Positions 34,326 through 40,439 of a stretch of DNA of 40,439 bases are shown piece by piece. The stretch spans positions 1 through 40,439 of the forward strand of contig AKXM01000022.1 in assembly GCA_000277545.1 (NCBI GenBank), read 5' to 3'. The translations under genes were made by a program, and so were the position numbers. The notes beneath the pieces were generated by a model. The model was given only the letters and a program-made list of their open reading frames with translations, made no database searches and was not told the origin of the DNA. Numbering within the stretch: position 1 is the stretch's first letter; the number at the start of each line of letters is the position of its first letter. The stretch comes from Enterobacter sp. Ag1. GTDB lineage: Bacteria; Pseudomonadota; Gammaproteobacteria; Enterobacterales; Enterobacteriaceae.

Positions 34326-35435
34326 TTAGAACTGGTACACCATACCTACCGCAACAACGTCGTCGTTGTTCAGCTTCAGCTTGTTGTTGTCGCTCAGCTG
34401 GTTGATTTTGTAATCAACAAACGCAGACATGTTTTTGTTGAAGTAATAGGTGGCGGCCACGTCGATGTATTTCACCAGATCCGCATCACCAATGCCTTCG
34501 ATGTCTTTCGCTTTAGACTGCACGTAGCCCAGGGATGGACGCAGACCGAAGTCGAACTGGTACTGAGCGATGGCTTCGAACGCCTGGTTTTTGTTAGCAA
34601 AACCAGACACGCTGCTGCTGGTGCCCGCCAGGGAACCCGGAACGCTGATTGGGTTCATGTTACGGGTTTCAGCGTAGATAGTTGCCAGGTACACGTTGTT
34701 TTTGTCGTACTTGATGCCGGTGGTCCAGGCTTCAGCTTTATCGCCTTTACCGTAAACGGAGGCTTTCTGCGCGTTGGTACGGTTAGAGTTGGCGTATGCT
34801 GCGCCCACGCTCAGGCCGGTGTCAGCGATGTCGTAGGACAGGCTGGTACCGAAGCCGTCGCCGTTCTGGCGAGAAGTATCGGAACGGGTGTTCGCGCTGT
34901 CAGCCCCGTTTTTGCCCTGGTATTGCAGAGCCAGCTTCAGGCCGTCAACCAGACCGAAGAAGTTGTTGTTGCGGTAAGTCGCCACGCCGGTCGCACGGCC
35001 GGTCATGAAGGTGTCGGTTCTGACGAAAGAGTCATCGCCGAACTCTGGCATCATATCGGTGTAAGAGGCGATGTTGTACAGCACGCCGTAGTTACGACCG
35101 TAATCAAATGAGCCGTAGTCACCGGCTTTCAGGCCCGCGAACGCCAGGCGAGTTTTGGTGCCGGTAGAGTCGTTCTCTGCTTTGTTACCCGCAATCTGGT
35201 ATTCCCACTGGCCGTAACCGGTCAGCTGGCTGTTAATCTGAGTTTCACCTTTAAAGCCCAGGCGAGCGTAAGTCTGGTCGCCATCGGAACCGGTGTTGTC
35301 GCTGAAGTAGTGTTCAGCTTTAACGCGGCCATAGATGTCAACCTTGTTGCCGTTTTTGTTATAAACTTCGGCTGCCTGAGAAGCAGAAGCAGCCACGATA
35401 CCCATTACCACTAATGCCAGTGTGCTCTTTTTCAT
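34326..35435 (-). CDS. phoE: Outer-membrane porin at the phoE locus
   Basis: A 369-residue trimeric porin of the OmpF/OmpC/PhoE family with a 21-residue signal peptide (cleavage SQA-AEVYNK) and the C-terminal YQF needed for assembly by the BAM complex. The locus, upstream Pho box and framework ([39 protein letters not shown]) identify it as PhoE. It is 18 residues longer than E. coli PhoE, mainly in surface loops (an extra stretch around [17 protein letters not shown]). At mature position 125, where E. coli PhoE has the anion-selecting lysine (FMTKRA), this protein has glycine (FMTGRA). Pore selectivity may differ. Confidence 0.92.
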   Translation of the reverse strand: MKKSTLALVVMGIVAASASQAAEVYNKNGNKVDIYGRVKAEHYFSDNTGSDGDQTYARLGFKGETQINSQLTGYGQWEYQIAGNKAENDSTGTKTRLAFAGLKAGDYGSFDYGRNYGVLYNIASYTDMMPEFGDDSFVRTDTFMTGRATGVATYRNNNFFGLVDGLKLALQYQGKNGADSANTRSDTSRQNGDGFGTSLSYDIADTGLSVGAAYANSNRTNAQKASVYGKGDKAEAWTTGIKYDKNNVYLATIYAETRNMNPISVPGSLAGTSSSVSGFANKNQAFEAIAQYQFDFGLRPSLGYVQSKAKDIEGIGDADLVKYIDVAATYYFNKNMSAFVDYKINQLSDNNKLKLNNDDVVAVGMVYQF

Positions 35436-35521
35436 TTGTTATCCCAAGAATGATGAACGCTTGCAAAATTGATCCAGGAGTCGGGCTCCTGCTAAAAACA
35501 GGAAGGGTTTTATCGTTCTCA

Positions 35522-35540
35522 GATTAAAGATTTATGACAA
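35522..35540 (-). promoter_or_regulatory. Pho box of phoE
   Basis: On the minus strand TTGTCATAAATCTTTAATC matches the PhoB binding pattern (CTGTCATAWAWCTGTCAY) well in its first half and as the E. coli phoE box does in its second. It lies about 90 bases before the phoE start, so the gene should be induced by phosphate starvation. Confidence 0.78.
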
Positions 35541-35577
35541 TTTAGGAGAAAGATTAAATAAACGTAATAAAGTTTAT

Positions 35578-35596
35578 ATGTCATAAAAATGTAAAA
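35578..35596 (+). promoter_or_regulatory. Second, inverted Pho-box-like site
   Basis: ATGTCATAAAAATGTAAAA on the plus strand resembles a Pho box in the opposite orientation, 37 bases further upstream. The E. coli phoE control region also has an upstream inverted PhoB element, as I recall. It could instead be a chance AT-rich match. Confidence 0.5.
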
Positions 35597-35733
35597 TATA
35601 TCCGCTATCCTCAGCGATCCTTTCTGGCTTATTAGCCCTTTTCCCACGCCGCCTGTTGGCAAGCCGCGCGACTCCTGTTACAACGTCATCTGGCTTTTTA
35701 ATTTCCCCTTATTTGTAGAAACGGCAGAGAATC

Positions 35734-36837
35734 ATGAGTGACAGCCAGACGCTGGTCGTAAAACTAGGCACCAGCGTATTAACCGGTGGCTCCCGCCGCC
35801 TGAACCGAGCCCATATTGTTGAACTGGTTCGCCAGTGTGCCCAGCTGCACGCGGCGGGGCATCGTATTGTGATTGTGACTTCCGGGGCGATTGCCGCCGG
35901 GCGTGAACACCTCGGCTACCCCGAACTCCCCGCCACCATCGCGTCCAAGCAGCTGCTGGCCGCGGTAGGGCAAAGTCGCCTGATTCAGCTCTGGGAACAG
36001 CTGTTCTCTATTTACGGCATTCACGTCGGGCAGATGCTGCTGACCCGCGCCGATATGGAAGATCGCGAACGCTTCCTTAATGCCCGCGACACGCTCAGAG
36101 CGCTGTTAGATAACAACATCGTGCCGGTCATTAATGAAAACGACGCCGTGGCGACGGCTGAGATCAAAGTCGGCGACAACGACAATCTTTCCGCGCTGGC
36201 CGCGATTCTTGCCGGGGCCGACAAACTGCTGCTGCTCACCGACCAGCAGGGCCTCTACACCGCCGACCCGCGTAACAATCCGGCAGCGGAACTGATTAAA
36301 GAAGTGCACGGCATCGACGATGCGCTGCGCGCCATTGCGGGCGACAGCGTTTCCGGCCTCGGCACGGGCGGCATGGGCACCAAGCTCCAGGCGGCCGACG
36401 TCGCCTGCCGCGCGGGTATCGACGTCATCATCGCCGCAGGCAGCAAGCCGGGCGTTATCGGCGACGTCATGGCCGGCAACCCTGTGGGAACACGCTTCCA
36501 CGCGCAGCAGTCGCCGCTGGAGAACCGCAAACGCTGGATCTTTGGCGCTCCGCCTGCCGGCGAAATCACCGTGGATGACGGCGCGCTGTCCGCTATTCTG
36601 GAGCGTGGTAGTTCATTGCTGCCTAAAGGCATCAAAAGCGTGAGCGGCAACTTCTCCCGCGGCGAGGTGATCCGCATTCGCAGCCTGGAAGGGCGCGACA
36701 TCGCCCACGGTGTTTGCCGCTACAACAGCGACGCGCTGCGCCGCATTGCCGGGCATCACTCCCAGCAAATCGACGACATCCTCGGCTATGAATACGGCCC
36801 GGTGGCCGTGCATCGCGACGACATGATTGTTAATTAA
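35734..36837 (+). CDS. proB: Glutamate 5-kinase
   Basis: A 367-residue enzyme that phosphorylates glutamate in the first committed step of proline synthesis and is feedback inhibited by proline. The amino-acid kinase domain covers about residues 1-255 ([51 protein letters not shown]) and a PUA domain the C-terminal 95. Length matches E. coli exactly. It is followed by proA after 11 bases; the two form the proBA operon and the proteins act as a complex to channel labile glutamyl phosphate. Confidence 0.98.
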   Translation: MSDSQTLVVKLGTSVLTGGSRRLNRAHIVELVRQCAQLHAAGHRIVIVTSGAIAAGREHLGYPELPATIASKQLLAAVGQSRLIQLWEQLFSIYGIHVGQMLLTRADMEDRERFLNARDTLRALLDNNIVPVINENDAVATAEIKVGDNDNLSALAAILAGADKLLLLTDQQGLYTADPRNNPAAELIKEVHGIDDALRAIAGDSVSGLGTGGMGTKLQAADVACRAGIDVIIAAGSKPGVIGDVMAGNPVGTRFHAQQSPLENRKRWIFGAPPAGEITVDDGALSAILERGSSLLPKGIKSVSGNFSRGEVIRIRSLEGRDIAHGVCRYNSDALRRIAGHHSQQIDDILGYEYGPVAVHRDDMIVN

Positions 36838-36848
36838 GGAGCAGACTA

Positions 36849-38102
36849 ATGCTTGAACAAATGGGCAAAGCGGCAAAAGAGGCCTCTTACCAGCTGGCAC
36901 TGCTCTCCGGCCGCGAAAAGAACCGCGTGCTGGAAAAAATTGCCGACTACCTTGAAGCGCGTTCGGAGCAGATCCTGACCGCCAACCAGCAGGATGTAGA
37001 CGAGGCGCGTAAAAACGGCCTCAGCGAAGCCATGCTCGACCGCCTGCAGCTCACCCCGGCTCGCCTGAAAGGCATCGCCGACGATGTGCGCCAGGTATGC
37101 AGCCTCGCTGACCCGGTAGGGCAGGTGATCGACGGCGGGCTGCTGGACAGCGGGCTGCGCATCGAGCGCCGCCGCGTGCCGCTCGGCGTGGTGGGCGTGA
37201 TCTATGAAGCTCGCCCGAACGTGACCGTGGACGTCGCCTCCCTGTGCCTGAAAACCGGCAACGCCGCCATTCTGCGCGGCGGGAAAGAAACCTGGCGCAC
37301 CAACAACGCCACGGTGGCGGTGATCCAGCAGGCGCTGGAAGAGTGCGGTCTGCCGAAAGCGGCGGTTCAGGCGATTGAAAACCCGGACCGCGCGTTGGTC
37401 ACCGAAATGCTGCGCCTCGACCGCTACATCGACATGCTGATCCCTCGCGGTGGCGCGGGCCTGCATAAACTCTGCCGTGAACAGTCGACGATCCCAGTGA
37501 TTACCGGCGGCATCGGCGTGTGCCACATCGTAGTGGACGACACCGCCGAGATTGAACCGGCGCTGAAAATCATCGTGAACGCCAAAACCCAGCGCCCGAG
37601 CACCTGCAACACGGTGGAAACGCTGCTGGTGCACCAGGCAATTGCCGACCGCTTCCTGCCTGCGCTGAGCAAGCAGATGGCGGAGTCCGGCGTAACGCTG
37701 CATGCTGACGAGAAATCGCTGCCTGTGCTGCAAACCGGCCCGGCGGCGGTGGAAGCGGTGAAAGAGGCGGATTACAACGACGAATGGCTATCGCTGCACC
37801 TGAATGTGAAAGTGGTGGCGGATCTCGATGATGCCATCGCCCATATTCGCGAGCACGGTACCCAGCATTCGGACGCTATCCTGACCCGCACGCTGCGCAA
37901 CGCGAATCGCTTTATTAACGAAGTGGATTCCTCTGCCGTGTACGTCAACGCCTCAACCCGCTTCACCGACGGCGGCCAGTTCGGCCTGGGCGCGGAAGTG
38001 GCGGTCAGTACCCAGAAGCTGCACGCCCGCGGCCCGATGGGGCTTGAAGCCTTAACTACCTACAAGTGGATCGGTTTCGGCGACGACACTATTCGTGCGT
38101 AA
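36849..38102 (+). CDS. proA: Gamma-glutamyl phosphate reductase
   Basis: A 417-residue NADPH-dependent reductase of the aldehyde dehydrogenase superfamily that makes glutamate-5-semialdehyde from glutamyl phosphate. The catalytic cysteine is in [10 protein letters not shown], and [13 protein letters not shown] and [10 protein letters not shown] are family motifs. Length equals E. coli ProA. AAGGAG precedes the ATG. It is the second gene of proBA, and thrW follows as in E. coli. Confidence 0.98.
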   Translation: MLEQMGKAAKEASYQLALLSGREKNRVLEKIADYLEARSEQILTANQQDVDEARKNGLSEAMLDRLQLTPARLKGIADDVRQVCSLADPVGQVIDGGLLDSGLRIERRRVPLGVVGVIYEARPNVTVDVASLCLKTGNAAILRGGKETWRTNNATVAVIQQALEECGLPKAAVQAIENPDRALVTEMLRLDRYIDMLIPRGGAGLHKLCREQSTIPVITGGIGVCHIVVDDTAEIEPALKIIVNAKTQRPSTCNTVETLLVHQAIADRFLPALSKQMAESGVTLHADEKSLPVLQTGPAAVEAVKEADYNDEWLSLHLNVKVVADLDDAIAHIREHGTQHSDAILTRTLRNANRFINEVDSSAVYVNASTRFTDGGQFGLGAEVAVSTQKLHARGPMGLEALTTYKWIGFGDDTIRA

Positions 38103-38148
38103 TTGAAGAAATGGTGATGCAAAAACCAGCAGTCAGTTTGATAAGTGG

Positions 38149-38177
38149 TTGACGCATCACCCAATCTTCCTTAACCT
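38149..38177 (+). promoter_or_regulatory. Sigma-70 promoter of thrW
   Basis: TTGACG (38149-38154) and TAACCT (38172-38177) are separated by 17 bases, about 37 bases before the tRNA, followed by a GC-rich discriminator usual for stable RNA genes. Confidence 0.7.
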
Positions 38178-38213
38178 TTTACACCGCAGCCACGCTCGTG
38201 GCGCGTCCGGAAA

Positions 38214-38289
38214 GCCGATATAGCTCAGTTGGTAGAGCAGCGCATTCGTAATGCGAAGGTCGTAGGTTCGACTCCTATTATCGGCACCA
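38214..38289 (+). tRNA. thrW: tRNA-Thr (anticodon CGT)
   Basis: A 76-nt cloverleaf with GCCGATA/TATCGGC acceptor arms, anticodon CGT in TTCGTAA, the GTTCGACTCC T-arm and encoded CCA. It is downstream of proA as in E. coli, where it is the attachment site of several prophages and islands. The sequence turns sharply AT-rich right after its 3' end, consistent with past integration here, although I see no second copy of the 3' end and no integrase within the window. Confidence 0.97.
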
Positions 38290-38703
38290 TTTCAAATTCT
38301 TCTCAAGCCTATATGTAAGTACTCCCCTTTTTGCACCACACATTTTTGAAACTTTCGGGTTTTGAGCTATCAGCCGGTACTCTTCCTGTGTAAGGGGCAG
38401 CAAACCATTTTCACTGACCGCTATACAAGCGTTTTAAATATTATTGATGAAATAAAAGCGATAATCTGAGCGTATTACGATTTATCATGTAAAAATGATG
38501 CAGCTCAGCTATTTTTCGAAAAGTCATTGCATTTATATAATAAGTGAAAATAGTTCAGGGCTAAATATAATTTCTGGGGCTGTAAGATAGATATTCTGCT
38601 GCAATGTCAATTTAAATGGCCAGACAGTAATTTTTATAATATCAAAACTCACTGCGAACATTGATGCTGTAATTAAACACATTCTTATGAATGTGTTTTC
38701 ATT
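38290..38703. other. AT-rich stretch between thrW and the HxlR gene, no gene seen
   Basis: About 410 bases with a marked drop in GC content compared with the backbone. No open frame with a ribosome binding site was recognised. The only structured part is a hairpin near the right end. Likely the left border of foreign DNA joined at thrW. Confidence 0.6.
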
Positions 38704-38705
38704 TT
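38675..38705 (-). terminator. Hairpin after the HxlR-family gene
   Basis: AAACACATTC and GAATGTGTTT form a perfect ten-base stem with a TTAT loop just beyond the 3' end of the regulator gene. T residues flank it, so it is a plausible terminator for the minus-strand transcript. Confidence 0.6.
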
Positions 38706-39051
38706 AAAGACCAGATGAATGATGGTTATTAAGTATTTCAGCATGTTGTGCGCCCCAGTCGCGCATTTCTTTTAAAATATTCTCCAAAGTACTGCCATAT
38801 TTTGTTAATGAATACTCAACGTGAGGTGGTGAACTTTCTATAACAACTCTGATAATAATTCCATCTTCGACAAGTTCCTTCAACTGTGAAGTTAACATTC
38901 TCTGTGTGATACCATCAATCATTCTTCTCAGTTCATTAAAACGACATACTCCGTTTTCCATTAAATGGAACAGGATCACGGGCTTCCAACGGCCGCCGAT
39001 AACTTTCAAAGTCGTTGTCACTGAACATCCATACGGTGCATTGTAGTCCAC
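38704..39051 (-). CDS. HxlR-family transcriptional regulator
   Basis: A 115-residue MarR-like winged-helix protein of the HxlR group (CSVTTTLKVIGGRWKPVILFHL, RFNELRRMIDGITQRMLTSQLKEL, PPHVEYSLTKYG). The conserved N-terminal cysteine (C9), which acts as a redox or electrophile sensor in relatives such as QorR and YodB, is present. The start is a GTG at 39051 with GAGGA upstream. It is divergent from a quinone oxidoreductase gene, the usual partner of QorR-type regulators, so control of that gene by thiol-reactive compounds is likely. The base composition is AT-rich and unlike the backbone. Confidence 0.87.
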   Translation of the reverse strand: MDYNAPYGCSVTTTLKVIGGRWKPVILFHLMENGVCRFNELRRMIDGITQRMLTSQLKELVEDGIIIRVVIESSPPHVEYSLTKYGSTLENILKEMRDWGAQHAEILNNHHSSGL

Positions 39052-39064
39052 TATTTATTCCTCA

Positions 39065-39095
39065 AGGTATACTTTATAATACTTGGTATCATAAA
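39065..39095. promoter_or_regulatory. Divergent promoter/operator region of the HxlR-oxidoreductase pair
   Basis: Between the two divergent genes lie a TATAAT (39075-39080) and two GGTAT-containing segments (GGTATACTT and TTGGTATCATA) about 19 bases apart, which could be the regulator's binding repeats. Assignment is tentative. Confidence 0.4.
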
Positions 39096-39166
39096 ACTGC
39101 GTTCTTACAAACTTAAAATCTGTTATGTATGATGCACCTTTTCGCGTTAATAAAAAAGGGGAAAAG

Positions 39167-40114
39167 ATGCAAGCAATTATCATTAGAGAATTTGGCCCGG
39201 CAAAAAATATGGAGTATGTAACACTACCGACACCAGAAGTTAGTGCTGACGAACTTCTGATAAAAGTAGTCGCTACGTCCGTTAATCCTGTAGATATTCA
39301 AACAAGGCGCGGTGATTATTCTGCTGATATTAACCTTCCAGCTTGTTTAGGTGTGGATATATCTGGTGTCGTAGAGAAGGTCGGTTCAGATGTGACCAAT
39401 TTTAAAATTGGTGATGAAGTTTATTATGTACCAAGGCTTCTTGCCAACGAGGGAAGCTACGCTACACACCATGTTGAAAAATCATCTATTGTTGCACTTA
39501 AACCTAAAAACTTATCTCACCAGGATGCCGCTGCACTGCCGTTAGCCGCAGGAACTGCCTGGGAATGTTTGGTGGAACGAGGACGGTTAGTAAAAGGAAA
39601 TAAGGTGTTGATTCATGGAGGTTCTGGAGGTGTTGGCGTCTATGCCCTTCAAATCGCAAAACTTTTTGGAGCTCATGTCGTGACAACTTGTTCTCCTGGT
39701 AATTTCGAGTTTGTCCGTTCCCTGGGAGCACAGAGTTGCTACAATTACAAAGATTGTGACTTGTATTGTAAAATAGCTGAAGATCATCTTGATGGATTCG
39801 ATATTATACTCGACACGGTAGGCGGGAATACAATTCAAAATAGCTTAGGGTTGCTTTCGAATAAAGGAAGAATCGTCTCTATTGTTGATCAATCTATTCC
39901 TCAGAATTTATTAGGAGGTTGGGCTGTAAATGGAGAGGTTCACTTTGTCTTCAATACTCAGTCGGCAGAAAGATTAAAAGAAATTGCAAGTGCAGTTGAA
40001 AAAAAATTAATTGTTCCTGTTGTTGAGAAAGTCATGCATATTGATGAAATTATTAAGGCCCATACTATTATGGAGTCCGGTGGTAGAAAAGGGAAAATCG
40101 TAATATTAACCTGA
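39167..40114 (+). CDS. NADPH:quinone oxidoreductase-like MDR-family protein
   Basis: A 315-residue zinc-free medium-chain dehydrogenase/reductase of the quinone oxidoreductase type. The N-terminal GroES-like domain (about residues 1-115, VNPVDIQTRRGDY, LGVDISGVVEKVG) precedes a Rossmann domain with HGGSGGVGVYALQIAK (NADPH motif). No structural zinc cysteine cluster is present. It probably reduces quinones or reactive enones. The ATG at 39167 has AGGGGAAAAG upstream and matches the family N-terminus (MQAIIIREFGPA); an earlier ATG at 39125 has less support. AT-rich, with codon use unlike the backbone, so probably acquired together with the divergent regulator. Confidence 0.88.
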   Translation: MQAIIIREFGPAKNMEYVTLPTPEVSADELLIKVVATSVNPVDIQTRRGDYSADINLPACLGVDISGVVEKVGSDVTNFKIGDEVYYVPRLLANEGSYATHHVEKSSIVALKPKNLSHQDAAALPLAAGTAWECLVERGRLVKGNKVLIHGGSGGVGVYALQIAKLFGAHVVTTCSPGNFEFVRSLGAQSCYNYKDCDLYCKIAEDHLDGFDIILDTVGGNTIQNSLGLLSNKGRIVSIVDQSIPQNLLGGWAVNGEVHFVFNTQSAERLKEIASAVEKKLIVPVVEKVMHIDEIIKAHTIMESGGRKGKIVILT

Positions 40115-40313
40115 TTTATTGGGTGGCAATAATTAACAATTTAATAATTAAATGGTTTCGTTGATAAAAGGTATAAGGCAGGAAGTGTTAAGGTCCCGCC
40201 TCATTATCATGGCCCATGAAAAGCGTTTTACTGACAGCCAGCGCCATGCGGAAGCAAACCTCGGCCGGAACGCCGGCGGCATTGTAAATAGACCCGTTCC
40301 GGGGCTATGGGAC
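40115..40313. other. Spacer with an unassigned GC-richer fragment
   Basis: After an AT-rich start (to about 40160), the composition rises again. Short open frames exist on both strands (one from 40152 on the plus strand, one across 40148-40429 on the minus strand) but I do not recognise either. It may be the remnant of a gene cut by the insertion element that begins at about 40314. Confidence 0.4.
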
Positions 40314-40439
40314 TGTATGAACTGGCACATAGGTAACACTTTAAACCGGGCACATGGGTAACAGGTTATAACTGGTACGGTAAACTGAGTGAGGAGGTTT
40401 ATCGTGCCCTGGCTTGAGACTGTTACCATGCAACGAATG
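40314..40439 (+). mobile_element. Left end of an IS481-like insertion sequence (cut by the window edge)
   Basis: A probable terminus starting TGTATGAACT is followed by two subterminal repeats, GGCACATAGGTAACA (40324-40338) and GGCACATGGGTAACA (40349-40363), 25 bases apart and differing at one position. Such repeated terminal transposase sites just before a small-leader transposase gene are usual for this kind of element. Only the first 126 bases are visible, so family assignment is provisional. Confidence 0.6.
40404..40439 (+). CDS. Transposase, N-terminal 12 codons (partial)
   Basis: A GTG at 40404 with an excellent GAGGAGG ribosome binding site six bases upstream opens a frame reading VPWLETVTMQRM at the window edge. 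An MPW-type N-terminus is typical of IS481-family DDE transposases. The gene continues beyond the window. Confidence 0.6.
   Translation, partial: MPWLETVTMQRM

Noticed and set aside
40152..40361. Small plus-strand frame of 69 codons near the insertion element
   Set aside because: No domain recognised, it runs into the insertion-sequence end, and it has no clear ribosome binding site.
1..40439. CRISPR array or prophage structural genes
   Set aside because: No regularly spaced repeat arrays and no phage structural, integrase or cas-like proteins are seen in the window.

Overview
The window is chromosomal DNA of a member of the Enterobacteriaceae. Gene order and protein sequences follow the Escherichia coli segment that starts at an rRNA operon end (23S, 5S, tRNA-Asp) and runs through dkgB, yafC, yafD, yafE, mltD, gloB, yafS, rnhA, dnaQ, aspV, then yafV, fadE, gmhA, yafJ, yafK, dinB, pepD, gpt, frsA, crl, phoE, proB, proA and thrW. 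The purine-catabolism (hpx) genes point to a genus such as Klebsiella, Cedecea, Kluyvera or Enterobacter rather than Escherichia, but the sequence alone does not let me fix the genus.

Layout. 1-613: 3' end of an rRNA operon with a distal tRNA-Asp. 789-9844: conserved housekeeping genes, with an additional MFS exporter between yafC and yafD. 9979-10055: second tRNA-Asp gene, identical to the first. 10168-23100: an accessory block placed exactly between aspV and yafV. It holds a DMT exporter followed by a nitrogen-salvage cluster: hpxC (permease), hpxS-hpxA-hpxB (GntR regulator, allantoin racemase, allantoinase), hpxW-X-Y-Z on the minus strand (oxamate amidohydrolase, AtzG-like small subunit, AtzE-like amidase, AtzH-like protein), hpxU (RpiR regulator), hpxJ and hpxK (ureidoglycine aminotransferase, allantoate amidohydrolase). 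23143-38102: conserved backbone again, but without the toxin-antitoxin and flagellar remnants that flank dinB in E. coli K-12. 38214-38289: thrW, a well-known integration target, followed by an AT-rich foreign stretch with an HxlR regulator, a divergent quinone oxidoreductase and, at the right edge, the start of an IS481-like element.

How the hpx genes work together: HpxC imports allantoin or a related ureide; HpxA interconverts its enantiomers; HpxB opens the ring to allantoate; HpxK hydrolyses allantoate to ureidoglycine, ammonia and CO2; HpxJ transaminates ureidoglycine towards oxalurate; HpxW releases ammonia from oxamate. HpxX/Y/Z resemble the cyanurate-pathway proteins AtzG/E/H and probably act on a ureido-acid intermediate. 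Genes for making urate or allantoin from purine, and for splitting oxalurate into oxamate and carbamoyl phosphate, are not in this window. Two back-to-back sigma-54 promoter sequences, one ahead of hpxW and one ahead of hpxJ, and two tandem GntR-type operators ahead of hpxS, suggest control by nitrogen limitation plus ureide sensing.

Other points of interest are a composite repeat of about 470 bp in the middle of the hpx cluster built from two inverted diverged copies of the same two-hairpin unit, a five-codon leader frame overlapping the dnaQ start, a porin at the phoE locus with a Pho box but without the lysine that gives PhoE its anion preference, and an AT-rich patch confined to the 3' two thirds of gloB.
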